Shown here one piece after another: positions 55,795 to 63,984 of a stretch of DNA of 64,000 bases. Position 1 is the stretch's first letter. Every line of letters begins with the position of its first letter. The translations under genes were made by a program, and so were the position numbers. The notes below the pieces were generated by a model that saw only the letters and a program-made list of their open reading frames with translations, was not told the DNA's origin and did no database searches. The stretch comes from Bradyrhizobium cytisi (lineage in GTDB: Bacteria > Pseudomonadota > Alphaproteobacteria > Rhizobiales > Xanthobacteraceae): NCBI RefSeq assembly GCF_008123515.1, contig NZ_VSSR01000051.1, positions 57,877-121,876 on the forward strand. The letters run 5' to 3'.

Positions 55795-55866
55795 GCTTGC
55801 AGTGCACAAATTCGAGCCATCCTCACGGCACCAATCGCGTGTCCTCGAACAAACAGTGGGGTGCTC

Positions 55867-57126
55867 ATGTCAGACGAAGAAACCAAGGGCCTTTTATCGC
55901 CGCTCCGGCGCAAACTATTGATGGGAATCGCTGCCGTCCCGGCCATCACGATGCTGCCGCGGGCGTCCTTTGCGCAGACCCCGGCGACCTCGGCGATCAA
56001 CACCACCGGCCTCGCGGTGACCGATACCGAGGTGACGGTCGGCATCCTACACTCCGCTACCGGCACCATGGCCATCTCCGAAACCGGCTCGATCGAAGCC
56101 GAAAAGCTCGCCATCGAGCAGATCAACGCCGCCGGCGGCGTGCTCGGCCGCAAGATCAAGTTCATCCAGGAAGACGGCGCCAGCGACTGGCCGACCTTCG
56201 CGGAAAAGGCCAAGAAGCTGCTCGTCAACGACAAGGTCGCGGCGATCATGGGCTGCTGGACCTCGGCCTCGCGCAAGGCTGTGCTGCCGGTCGTCGAGCA
56301 GTATAACGGCATGCTCTACTACCCGACCTTCTACGAAGGCCTCGAGCAGTCCAAGAACGTGATCTATACCGGCCAGGAAGCGACCCAGCAGATTCTCGCC
56401 GGCCTGAACTGGATCGCCAAGGAGAAGGGCGCGAAGTCGTTCTTCTTCGTCGGCTCCGACTACATCTGGCCGCGCACCTCGAACAAGATCGCGCGCAAGC
56501 ACGTCGAGAACGTGCTGAAGGGCAAGGTTGTCGGCGAGGAGTACTATCCGCTCGGCAACACCCAGTTCAACTCGGTCATCAACAAGATCAAGCTGACCAA
56601 GCCCGACGTGATCTTCACCGACGTGGTCGGCGGCTCCAACGTCGCCTTCTACAAGCAGCTCAAGGCCGCCGGCATCGACCTCTCCAAGCAGGCGCTGCTG
56701 ACGATCTCGGTGACCGAGGACGAAATCGACGGCATCGGCGGCGAGAACATCGCGGGCGCCTATGCCTGCATGAAGTACTTCCAGTCGCTCGACAATCCGA
56801 ACAACAAGGCCTTCGTGCCCGCGTTCAAGAAGATGTGGGGCGAGAAGACCGTGATCGGAGACGTCACCCAGGCTGCCTATCTCGGCCCGTGGCTGTGGAA
56901 GTTGACGGTCGAGAAGGCCGGCTCCTTCGACGTCGACAAGATCGCGGCGGCTTCGCCCGGCGTCGAGTTCAAGGGTGCGCCGGAAGGCTACGTGCGCATC
57001 CACGAGAACCATCACCTCTGGTCGAAGACCCGGGTGGGACGCGCCAAGCTCGATGGCCAGTTCGAGCTGATCTACGAGACCGCCGATCTCGTCGAGCCGG
57101 ATCCGTTCCCCAAGGGCTACCAGTAA
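55867..57126 (+). CDS. urtA: Urea/short-chain amide ABC transporter substrate-binding protein
   Basis: Periplasmic receptor of 419 residues in the UrtA/FmdD branch of the Liv superfamily. It has a twin-arginine-like or Sec signal (LRRKLLMGIAAVPAITMLPRASFA). Typical segments are VTVGILHSATGTMAISETG, GGVLGRKIKFIQEDGASDWPTFAEKAKKLL, LYYPTFYEGLEQSKNVIYTG and a HLWSKTRVGR..DGQFELIYE ending. The ATG at 55867 is chosen because it starts the signal peptide; an earlier in-frame start is shadow. Because formamidase and amidase, not urease, follow in the operon, formamide or acetamide is as likely a ligand as urea. A strong hairpin follows the gene. Confidence 0.9.
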   Translation: MSDEETKGLLSPLRRKLLMGIAAVPAITMLPRASFAQTPATSAINTTGLAVTDTEVTVGILHSATGTMAISETGSIEAEKLAIEQINAAGGVLGRKIKFIQEDGASDWPTFAEKAKKLLVNDKVAAIMGCWTSASRKAVLPVVEQYNGMLYYPTFYEGLEQSKNVIYTGQEATQQILAGLNWIAKEKGAKSFFFVGSDYIWPRTSNKIARKHVENVLKGKVVGEEYYPLGNTQFNSVINKIKLTKPDVIFTDVVGGSNVAFYKQLKAAGIDLSKQALLTISVTEDEIDGIGGENIAGAYACMKYFQSLDNPNNKAFVPAFKKMWGEKTVIGDVTQAAYLGPWLWKLTVEKAGSFDVDKIAAASPGVEFKGAPEGYVRIHENHHLWSKTRVGRAKLDGQFELIYETADLVEPDPFPKGYQ

Positions 57127-57202
57127 GAGACGCGGCGACCGCCGCGGTTTCCCCAAGCTCGAGCCGCTCCCTGGCATGGATTGCAAGTCTATGCCCAAGA
57201 CC

Positions 57203-57232
57203 CCCGCGTCGCGAATCTGCTCGCGACGCGGG
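57203..57232 (+). terminator. Strong intra-operon hairpin between urtA and urtB
   Basis: CCCGCGTCGCGA, loop ATCTGC, TCGCGACGCGGG: a perfect 12-base-pair GC stem 77 bases after the urtA stop and 26 bases before urtB. No T-run follows. Such hairpins after receptor genes usually protect the upstream mRNA or partly stop transcription, giving more receptor than permease. Confidence 0.7.
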
Positions 57233-57257
57233 ACCTCATCCCTGACGGAGGACATCG

Positions 57258-58184
57258 ATGTTCGGCGACTACTCGCTTGGTGACCTTGGCTCCATTTTCG
57301 TCATGCAGGGCTTTGCAGGACTGATCCTGTTCTCTGTCTATGTGCTGATGGCGCTCGGTCTTGCGATCATCTTCGGCCAGATGGGCGTCATCAACATGGC
57401 CCACGGCGAGTTCATGATCCTAGGGGCCTACGTCACCTGGATGACATCGAATTTCTTCCAGGCATATTTGCCGAGCCTGTTCAGCGGCTACTTCTTCCTC
57501 GCGATGATCCTCGCCTTTGTCGCATCCGGCGCGTTGGGAATGCTGGTGGAATGGGTGCTGATACGGCATCTCTACAAGCGCCCGCTCGATACGCTGCTTG
57601 CGACCTGGGGCCTCAGCCTGATGTTGCAGCAGGCCTATCGCTCCGTATTCGGTGCGCGTGAGGTCGGCGTCGAGTTGCCGCAATGGATGCTCGGATCGCT
57701 GCACGTCACCGACAGCATCGAAGTGCCGATCAACGGCGTCTTCGTGATGTGCCTGACCCTGCTGATCACGATCAGCGTCGCCTATGTAATGTACAAATCG
57801 CGCTGGGGGCGCCAGGTCCGCGCGGTGGTGCAGAACCGCATCATGGCCGGCGCGGTCGGCATCAACACCGAGAAAGTCGATCGCTATACCTATGGCCTCG
57901 GCTGCGGCATCGCCGGCGTCGCCGGCAGCGCCTTCACCATGATCGGCTCGACCGGGCCGACCTCCGGGCAGCTCTACATCGTCGACACGTTCCTGGTGGT
58001 CGTGTTCGGCGGCGCCGCAAGCCTGCTCGGCACCATCGCCTCGGCCTTCTCGATCTCTCAGACGCAATCCACCCTCGAGTTCTTCATGTCGGGCTCGATG
58101 GCCAAGGTGCTGACGCTGCTCGCCGTTGTCGGAATCCTGATGCTGCGTCCGCAGGGGCTGTTCGCCCTCAAGGTCCGCAAGTGA
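57258..58184 (+). CDS. urtB: Urea/amide ABC transporter permease UrtB
   Basis: Liv-type inner-membrane permease of 308 residues with about eight helices (GFAGLILFSVYVLMALGLAII, YFFLAMILAFVASGALGMLVEW, VFVMCLTLLITISVAYVM, LYIVDTFLVVVFGGAASLLGT). LivH-like markers are FGQMGVINMAHGEFMILGAYV and the EAA-like loop GRQVRAVVQNRIMAGAVGINTEKVDRYTYGLGCGIAGVAG. It forms the channel with UrtC. The ribosome binding site GACGGAGGAC precedes the ATG. Confidence 0.93.
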   Translation: MFGDYSLGDLGSIFVMQGFAGLILFSVYVLMALGLAIIFGQMGVINMAHGEFMILGAYVTWMTSNFFQAYLPSLFSGYFFLAMILAFVASGALGMLVEWVLIRHLYKRPLDTLLATWGLSLMLQQAYRSVFGAREVGVELPQWMLGSLHVTDSIEVPINGVFVMCLTLLITISVAYVMYKSRWGRQVRAVVQNRIMAGAVGINTEKVDRYTYGLGCGIAGVAGSAFTMIGSTGPTSGQLYIVDTFLVVVFGGAASLLGTIASAFSISQTQSTLEFFMSGSMAKVLTLLAVVGILMLRPQGLFALKVRK

Positions 58185-58202
58185 GAAACAGAGGCTGATG
58201 CA

Positions 58203-59345
58203 ATGACCGACAATCGGTTCTTCAATCGATCGGAGCTCATCGGAATTCTGGTGCTCGCAGTCTTCCTGGTGGTGGTGCTGCCGCTCACGCTCGACGTCTT
58301 CAGGCTCAACCTGGTCGCGAAATACCTGACCTATGCCTTCGTCGCGCTGGGGTTGGTGGTCTGCTGGGGCTATGGCGGCATTCTCAGCCTCGGCCAGGGC
58401 GTGTTCTTCGGGCTCGGCGGCTATTGCATGGCGATGTTCCTCAAGCTCGAGGCATCGAGCGTGGAGAACACCAAGATCCAGTCGACCCCCGGCATTCCAG
58501 ATTTCATGGACTGGAATCAGATCACGGCACTGCCGCTGTTCTGGAAGCCCTTCAACAGCTTAACCTTCACCATCGCCGCCATCATCCTGGTGCCCGGCAT
58601 TTTCGCCCTGATCATCGGTACCGCGATGTTCAAGCGCCGGGTCGGCGGCACGTACTTCGCCATCATCACTCAGGCGGTCGCGGCCATCCTCACTATCCTG
58701 ATCGTGGGCCAGCAAGGCTACACCGGCGGCATCAACGGCATGACCGATCTGCGGACGCTGAAGGGATGGGACATCCGGCCCGATCACGCCAAGGTCGTGC
58801 TGTATTTCTTCGAGGTCGGATGCCTGTTCGTCTGCATCATGATCGCGCAGTTCATCCGGCACTCCAAGCTCGGGCGCATCCTGGTCGCGATGCGGGAGAA
58901 GGAGGATCGGGTCCGGTTCTCCGGCTACAGCGTCGCGAATTTCAAGATCTTCGCCTTCTGCATCGCCGCCGTATTCGCTGCGATCGGCGGCGCGATGTTC
59001 GCCCTCAATGTCGGCTTCATGTCGCCGTCCTTTGTCGGCATCGTGCCGTCGATCGAAATGGTGATCTACACCGCGGTCGGCGGCCGGCTGTCGATCCTCG
59101 GCGCCGTCTACGGCACGCTGCTGGTCAATTTCGCCAAGACCAGCCTGTCGGAAACGTTCCCCGAATTGTGGCTGTTTGGTCTCGGCGGCCTGTTCATCGC
59201 CGTGGTTCTCGCATTCCCGAACGGTCTTGCCGGAATCTGGGGCGACTATGTGCAGCCGCGCATCGACCGCCTGATCTCGCCGCGCAAACCCAAGCCTGAA
59301 GGCTGGACCGACAGCTCGGTCGCCGACGGCGCCCCGGCCGAGTGA
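58203..59345 (+). CDS. urtC: Urea/amide ABC transporter permease UrtC
   Basis: LivM-type permease of 380 residues with about ten helices (LVAKYLTYAFVALGLVVCWGYGGILSLGQGVFFGLGGYCMAMFL and others). The family insertion between helices 2 and 4 (SVENTKIQSTPGIPDFMDWNQ) is longer than in LivM and typical of UrtC. The EAA loop reads RILVAMREKEDRVRFSGYSVANFKIFAFCIAAVFAAIGG. It partners UrtB. Eighteen bases separate it from urtB and its stop is followed by the duplicated start region of urtD. Confidence 0.93.
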   Translation: MTDNRFFNRSELIGILVLAVFLVVVLPLTLDVFRLNLVAKYLTYAFVALGLVVCWGYGGILSLGQGVFFGLGGYCMAMFLKLEASSVENTKIQSTPGIPDFMDWNQITALPLFWKPFNSLTFTIAAIILVPGIFALIIGTAMFKRRVGGTYFAIITQAVAAILTILIVGQQGYTGGINGMTDLRTLKGWDIRPDHAKVVLYFFEVGCLFVCIMIAQFIRHSKLGRILVAMREKEDRVRFSGYSVANFKIFAFCIAAVFAAIGGAMFALNVGFMSPSFVGIVPSIEMVIYTAVGGRLSILGAVYGTLLVNFAKTSLSETFPELWLFGLGGLFIAVVLAFPNGLAGIWGDYVQPRIDRLISPRKPKPEGWTDSSVADGAPAE

Positions 59346-59355
59346 GGAGATCATC

Positions 59356-59406
59356 ATGCTCGTAGGTCATCACGATGCCGATGCCACGCTGGCAGTGAGG
59401 AGATAG
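59356..59406 (+). other. Short upstream ORF made by duplication of the urtD start
   Basis: An ATG with its own GTGAGGAGAT ribosome binding site opens a 16-codon frame (MLVGHHDADATLAVRR) ending with TAG four bases before the real urtD start. The first four codons and the ribosome binding site repeat those of urtD (GTGAGGAGAT..ATCATGCTCGT twice, 54 bases apart). It could be a relic of a small tandem duplication or a leader peptide that affects urtD translation by reinitiation. Confidence 0.55.
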
Positions 59407-59409
59407 ATC

Positions 59410-60165
59410 ATGCTCGTCGGTCATCAGCCCAAGGAATTCCTGCTCGCTGTCGAAGCCCTGACCGTCTCCTTCGACGGGTTCAAGGCAGTCAACGATCTCT
59501 CCTTCTATGTCGACGAGAACGAGATCCGCGTCATCATCGGTCCGAACGGAGCCGGCAAGACCACGGTGCTCGACCTGATCTGCGGCAAGACCAAAGCGAC
59601 GTCGGGCTCGATCCAGTTCCGCGGCAAGGAGCTGACGCGGATGAAGGAGAACGAGATCGTCAAGACCGGCGTCGGCCGCAAATTCCAGAACCCGTCGATC
59701 TACGACGATCTCACGGTGTTCGAGAACCTGGAGATCTCCTATCCGCGCGGGCGCTCGGTGTTCGGTGCGCTGACCTTCACCCGCGATGCCGCCGTTCGCG
59801 ACCGGGTGCATGAAGTCGCCGAGATGATTTTCCTGAAGGATCGGCTGAACATGAGCGCCGATCTGCTCAGCCATGGTCAGAAGCAGTGGCTCGAGATCGG
59901 CATGCTGCTGATCCAGGATCCGGACCTCCTGATGCTCGACGAGCCCGTCGCCGGGATGAGCGTGTCCGAGCGGGCCAAGACCGCCGAGCTCCTCAACCGC
60001 ATCATCAAGAATCGGTCGGTGCTGGTGATCGAGCACGACATGAAGTTCGTCGAGGACATCGCGCACAAGGTCACCGTGCTGCACCAGGGCCAGATCCTCT
60101 CCGAGGGAACCATGGAGAAGGTGCAGAACGATCCCAAGGTTATCGAAGTGTACTTGGGGCATTGA
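59410..60165 (+). CDS. urtD: Urea/amide ABC transporter ATP-binding protein UrtD
   Basis: LivG-type ATPase of 251 residues. It has Walker A GPNGAGKTT, the FQNPSIYDDLTVFENLEIS Q-loop, the degenerate signature LLSHGQKQWLEIGMLL, Walker B DLLMLDEPVAGMSVSERAKTA and the switch His in VIEHDMKFVEDIAHKV. The signature SHGQ rather than SGGQ is usual for UrtD. The ATG at 59410 has AGGAGATAGATC upstream. It lies 64 bases after urtC with the small duplicated frame between them. Confidence 0.94.
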   Translation: MLVGHQPKEFLLAVEALTVSFDGFKAVNDLSFYVDENEIRVIIGPNGAGKTTVLDLICGKTKATSGSIQFRGKELTRMKENEIVKTGVGRKFQNPSIYDDLTVFENLEISYPRGRSVFGALTFTRDAAVRDRVHEVAEMIFLKDRLNMSADLLSHGQKQWLEIGMLLIQDPDLLMLDEPVAGMSVSERAKTAELLNRIIKNRSVLVIEHDMKFVEDIAHKVTVLHQGQILSEGTMEKVQNDPKVIEVYLGH

Positions 60166-60207
60166 GCATGATGAATTCGAGCAAGTCTGCTGCAGCACCG
60201 ACGGTGC

Positions 60208-60360
60208 ACCTCTCCCCTTGTGGGAGAGGTCGGATCGCGCAAGCGATCCGGGTGAGGGGTATCTCTCCGCGCATCAAACTGCCCGTCGAATCCGCGGATG
60301 CTGACCCCTCATCCGTCGCGGGCTTCGCCCGCGCCACCTTCTCCCACAAGGGGAGAAGGG
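60208..60360. repeat. Palindromic repeat inside the operon between urtD and urtE
   Basis: CACCTCTCCCCTTGTGGGAG and CTTCTCCCACAAGGGGAGAA form the outer arms; inner pairs include GATCGCGCAAGCGATC and GCGGGCTTCGCCCGC. It is a member of the 36464-36599 family and fills nearly the whole gap between the two ATPase genes. Confidence 0.85.
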
Positions 60361-60387
60361 AGACACACCGGGCCTAGGAGCGCATCA

Positions 60388-61077
60388 ATGCTGGCAATTT
60401 CAGATCTCCACGTCGCCTACGGCCAGAGCGAGGTGCTGCACGGGCTCAACGTCAAGGTCGCGCCCAATGAGATCGTCGCGATCATGGGCCGCAACGGCAT
60501 GGGCAAGACCACGCTGATGAAATCGCTGATGGGTATCCTTCCGGCGAAAAGCGGCTCGGTGACCATGGACGGTGCCGAGCTCGGCGGGTTGCCGAGCTAC
60601 GAGCGCGTGGCCAAAGGCCTCGCCTATGTGCCGCAGGGCCGCATGATCTTCTCCACCATGACGGTGAAGGAGAACATCGAGACCGGGCTCGTCGTCTCCG
60701 GCGGGACCGAGGTGCCTAGCGACATCTATGAGCTGTTTCCGGTTCTGCTGGAGATGAAGGATCGTCGCGGTGGCAATCTCTCCGGCGGGCAACAACAACA
60801 ATTGGCGATTGCCCGCGCGCTCGCAACCAAGCCGAAGGTGTTGCTGCTGGACGAGCCCACTGAAGGCATTCAGCCGTCAATCATCAAGGAGATGGCGCGG
60901 ACGCTCAAGCGCATCCGCGATGAAAAGGGCCTGTCGATCGTGGTGTCCGAGCAGGTCCTGAGCTTTGCGCTCGATATCGCCGACCGCGTGCTGGTGATCG
61001 AGAACGGCGCCATCGTGCGCGACGACCCGCGCGACAGCGTCGATGCTGCGCAGGTCTCGAAATATCTGTCCGTCTAA
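60388..61077 (+). CDS. urtE: Urea/amide ABC transporter ATP-binding protein UrtE
   Basis: LivF-type ATPase of 229 residues. It has Walker A GRNGMGKTT (MGKTTLMKSLMGIL), the GLAYVPQGRMIFSTMTVKEN Q-loop, signature LSGGQQQQLAIARAL, Walker B LLLDEPTEGIQPSIIKEM and the tail LVIENGAIVRDDPRDSVDAAQVSKYLSV. The ATG at 60388 is used because the open frame upstream reads into the palindromic repeat. A substitution in the H-loop gives VSEQVLSFA, as in other UrtE. It finishes the transporter set. Confidence 0.94.
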   Translation: MLAISDLHVAYGQSEVLHGLNVKVAPNEIVAIMGRNGMGKTTLMKSLMGILPAKSGSVTMDGAELGGLPSYERVAKGLAYVPQGRMIFSTMTVKENIETGLVVSGGTEVPSDIYELFPVLLEMKDRRGGNLSGGQQQQLAIARALATKPKVLLLDEPTEGIQPSIIKEMARTLKRIRDEKGLSIVVSEQVLSFALDIADRVLVIENGAIVRDDPRDSVDAAQVSKYLSV

Positions 61078-61104
61078 CCAACCGTGTAAAAGGGGAGCTT
61101 CTCG

Positions 61105-62334
61105 ATGCCAGAGACACTGATCAAGGTCGATCTCACCAAGTCGGCTTACGAAAATGATATGGTGCACAACCGCTGGCACCCCGACATTCCAATGGTGTCC
61201 TGGGTCAATCCCGGCGACGATTTCATCATCGAGACCTATGACTGGACCGGCGGATTCATCAAGAACAACGATTCCGCCGACGACGTGCGCGATATCGATC
61301 TCTCGATCGTGCACTTCCTCTCCGGTCCGATCGGCGTCAAGGGCGCGGAACCTGGCGACCTCCTCGTGGTGGACTTGCTCGACGTCGGCCCGATGAAGGA
61401 GAGCCTGTGGGGCTTCAACGGCTTCTTCTCCAAGCAGAATGGCGGCGGCTTCCTCACCGACCACTTCCCGCTGGCGCAGAAGTCGATCTGGGACATCAAG
61501 GGTCTCTACACCTCGTCGCGCCACGTGCCTGGCGTGAATTTCGCAGGCCTGATCCATCCCGGCCTGATCGGCTGTCTGCCCGATCCCAAGATGCTGGAGA
61601 CCTGGAACAAGCGCGAGGCCGAGCTGATCTCGACCGACCCGACCCGCGTGCCCGGTTTGGCCAATCCGCCGTTTGCGGCGACGGCCCATGGCGGTCGTGC
61701 CAAGGGAGACGTCAAGGCCAAGATCGGCGCCGAAGGTGCGCGCACCGTGCCGCCGCGCGAGCACGGCGGCAATTGCGACATCAAGGATCTCTCCCGCGGC
61801 TCGAAAATCTACTTCCCGGTCTATGTGCCCGGCGCCGGTCTTTCGATGGGCGACCTGCACTTCAGCCAGGGCGATGGCGAGATCACCTTCTGCGGCGCGA
61901 TCGAGATGGCCGGATGGCTGCATCTGAAGGTCGAGGTGATCAAGGACGGCATGTCGAAATACGGCATCAAGAACCCGATCTTCAAGCCGTCGCCGATCAC
62001 GCCGAACTACAAGGACTATCTGATCTTCGAAGGCATCTCGGTCGACGAGCAGGGCAAGCAGCACTATCTCGACGTCACCATCGCCTATCGTCAGGCCTGC
62101 CTCAACGCGATCGAATATCTGAAGAAGTTCGGCTACTCCGGCGCCCAGGCCTATTCGATCCTTGGCACCGCACCGGTTCAGGGCCACATCTCCGGCGTGG
62201 TCGACGTGCCCAATGCCTGCGCCACGCTATGGCTGCCGACGGAGATATTCGACTTCGACGTGATGCCGTCGGCGGCTGGTCCCATCAAGCACATCACCGG
62301 CGATATCCAGATGCCGATCTCGCCGGACAAATGA
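61105..62334 (+). CDS. fmdA: Formamidase (acetamidase/formamidase family)
   Basis: Enzyme of 409 residues that hydrolyses formamide to formate and ammonium. The family pattern is clear: HNRWHPDIPMVSWVNPGDDFIIETYDWTGG at the start, VHFLSGPIGVKGAEPGDLLVVDLLDVG, GLIHPGLIGCLPDPKMLETWNKRE, the REHGGNCDIKDL metal/substrate region, and VYVPGAGLSMGDLHFSQGDGEI. It matches the FmdA type of Methylophilus in length. It is 28 bases after urtE, in the same operon, linking amide uptake to ammonium release. Confidence 0.95.
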   Translation: MPETLIKVDLTKSAYENDMVHNRWHPDIPMVSWVNPGDDFIIETYDWTGGFIKNNDSADDVRDIDLSIVHFLSGPIGVKGAEPGDLLVVDLLDVGPMKESLWGFNGFFSKQNGGGFLTDHFPLAQKSIWDIKGLYTSSRHVPGVNFAGLIHPGLIGCLPDPKMLETWNKREAELISTDPTRVPGLANPPFAATAHGGRAKGDVKAKIGAEGARTVPPREHGGNCDIKDLSRGSKIYFPVYVPGAGLSMGDLHFSQGDGEITFCGAIEMAGWLHLKVEVIKDGMSKYGIKNPIFKPSPITPNYKDYLIFEGISVDEQGKQHYLDVTIAYRQACLNAIEYLKKFGYSGAQAYSILGTAPVQGHISGVVDVPNACATLWLPTEIFDFDVMPSAAGPIKHITGDIQMPISPDK

Positions 62335-62343
62335 TCACTGCGC

Positions 62344-62487
62344 CCCCTCTCCCCGTTCTTACGGGGAGAGGGTTGGGCTGAGGGGCTGTCTCCGCACGAA
62401 CGGTAGCAGTGAGTTTGCGGAGACTCCCCCTTACCCGGAACGCATCTTGCGATGCGTTCCGACCTCTCCCCGCAAGCGGGGCGAGGT
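62344..62487. repeat. Palindromic repeat inside the operon between fmdA and fmdB
   Basis: Begins CCCTCTCCCCGTTCTTACGG and ends with ACCTCTCCCCGCAAGCGGGG; inner pairs include GAACGCATCTTGCGATGCGTTC. Third copy of the family at 36464-36599 and 60208-60360. Confidence 0.85.
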
Positions 62488-62521
62488 GAAGCGGACATCA
62501 CCGCGTGCGAAGGGATACAAG

Positions 62522-62899
62522 ATGCCGGTCTATGAATATCTCTGTGACGATTGCGGTCCCTTCAAGGACCTTCGACCGATGGCGGAATGCGACGATCCGC
62601 AAAACTGTCCGCATTGCGAGGTGTCGGCGCCGCGGGTGATCCTGACTGCACCGAATTTCTTCTGCATGCCGGCGGAGAAGCGAAAAGCCCACGCCGTCAA
62701 TGAACGCAGCTCGCACGCGCCGCAGACGCTCGCGCAATACAAGGCCTCGCACGGCCCCGGTTGCGGTTGCTGCTCCTCGGGCAAGACCGTGAAGGACAAG
62801 AACGGGTCTGACAAGAAGAAACCGGCGCGGCTGGTGACCAAGACTAAAAGCGGCGCCAAGGGCTTTCCGACCGCGCGGCCCTGGATGATCAGCCACTAA
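62522..62899 (+). CDS. fmdB: FmdB-family zinc-ribbon protein
   Basis: A 125-residue protein with the FmdB N-terminal zinc ribbon MPVYEYLCDDCGPF..CPHC: Cys8/Cys11 and Cys29/Cys32 form the likely zinc site. The C-terminal part has another cysteine group (GPGCGCCSSGK) and a basic, lysine-rich tail. FmdB was named as a putative regulator of formamidase expression; the mechanism is not established. The start at 62522 gives the family's standard N-terminus; the longer frame reads into the palindromic repeat. Confidence 0.92.
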   Translation: MPVYEYLCDDCGPFKDLRPMAECDDPQNCPHCEVSAPRVILTAPNFFCMPAEKRKAHAVNERSSHAPQTLAQYKASHGPGCGCCSSGKTVKDKNGSDKKKPARLVTKTKSGAKGFPTARPWMISH

Positions 62900-62943
62900 C
62901 GCACGCGATGACCTCAAACGAATAAAAGACAGGAGCGCTCAAC

Positions 62944-63984
62944 ATGCTTCACGGCGATATTTCCAGCAGCAACGACACCGTCGGCGTCGCAGTCGTCAAC
63001 TACAAGATGCCTCGTCTACACACCAAGGCGGAGGTGCTCGACAACGCCCGCAAGATCGCCGACATGCTGGTGGGCATGAAGGCCGGCCTGCCCGGCATGG
63101 ACCTTGTCATCTTCCCGGAATATTCCACGCAAGGCATCATGTACGACTCCAAGGAGATGTACGAGACCGCCTCGGCCGTGCCCGGTGAGGAGACCGCGAT
63201 TTTCGCCGAGGCTTGCCGCAAGGCAAAAGTGTGGGGCGTGTTCTCGCTGACCGGCGAGCGCCATGAGGAGCATCCGCACAAGGCGCCCTACAACACGCTG
63301 ATCCTGATGAACGACCAGGGCGAGATCGTGCAGAAGTATCGCAAGATCATGCCCTGGGTGCCGATCGAGGGCTGGTATCCCGGCAATTGCACCTATGTCT
63401 CCGATGGCCCGAAGGGCATGAAGGTCAGCCTGATTATCTGCGATGACGGCAATTTTCCTGAGATCTGGCGCGACTGCGCCATGAAGGGCGCCGAGTTGAT
63501 CGTGCGCTGCCAGGGCTACATGTATCCGGCCAAGGAGCAGCAGATCCTGATCTCCAAGGCGATGGCGTGGGCCAACAATGTCTATGTCGCGGTTGCCAAC
63601 GCCGCCGGCTTCGACGGCGTCTATTCCTATTTCGGCCACTCCGCGATCATCGGCTTCGACGGTCGCACGCTCGGCGAGTGCGGTGAGGAGGACTACGGCA
63701 TCCAGTATGCGCAGCTCTCGAAGCATCTGATCCGTGATGCCCGCCGCAACGGCCAGTCGCAGAACCATCTCTACAAGCTGGTCCACCGCGGCTACACCGG
63801 CATGATCAATTCGGGCGAGAGCCCGCGCGGCGTCGCGGCCTGCCCCTATGATTTCTACAAGAACTGGATCGCGGATCCGGAAGGCACGCGGGACATGGTC
63901 GAGGCGATGACGCGCTCGACGCCGGGCACGGCCGAATGCCCGATCGACGGCATCCCGAACGAGGCCGCGCCGAGCAATTACTAG
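62944..63984 (+). CDS. amiE: Aliphatic amidase
   Basis: Nitrilase-superfamily amidase of 346 residues, the same length as Pseudomonas AmiE, which it closely resembles (DISSSNDTVGVAVVNYKM, MKGAELIVRCQGYMYPAK). The catalytic triad is Glu59 (FPEYS), Lys134 (YRKIMPW) and Cys166 (IICDDGN). It hydrolyses short aliphatic amides such as acetamide or propionamide to acid and ammonium; a formamidase (AmiF) is less likely from the similarity. A ribosome binding site (GACAGGAGCG) precedes the ATG. It closes the visible part of the urt-fmd-ami operon. Confidence 0.94.
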   Translation: MLHGDISSSNDTVGVAVVNYKMPRLHTKAEVLDNARKIADMLVGMKAGLPGMDLVIFPEYSTQGIMYDSKEMYETASAVPGEETAIFAEACRKAKVWGVFSLTGERHEEHPHKAPYNTLILMNDQGEIVQKYRKIMPWVPIEGWYPGNCTYVSDGPKGMKVSLIICDDGNFPEIWRDCAMKGAELIVRCQGYMYPAKEQQILISKAMAWANNVYVAVANAAGFDGVYSYFGHSAIIGFDGRTLGECGEEDYGIQYAQLSKHLIRDARRNGQSQNHLYKLVHRGYTGMINSGESPRGVAACPYDFYKNWIADPEGTRDMVEAMTRSTPGTAECPIDGIPNEAAPSNY

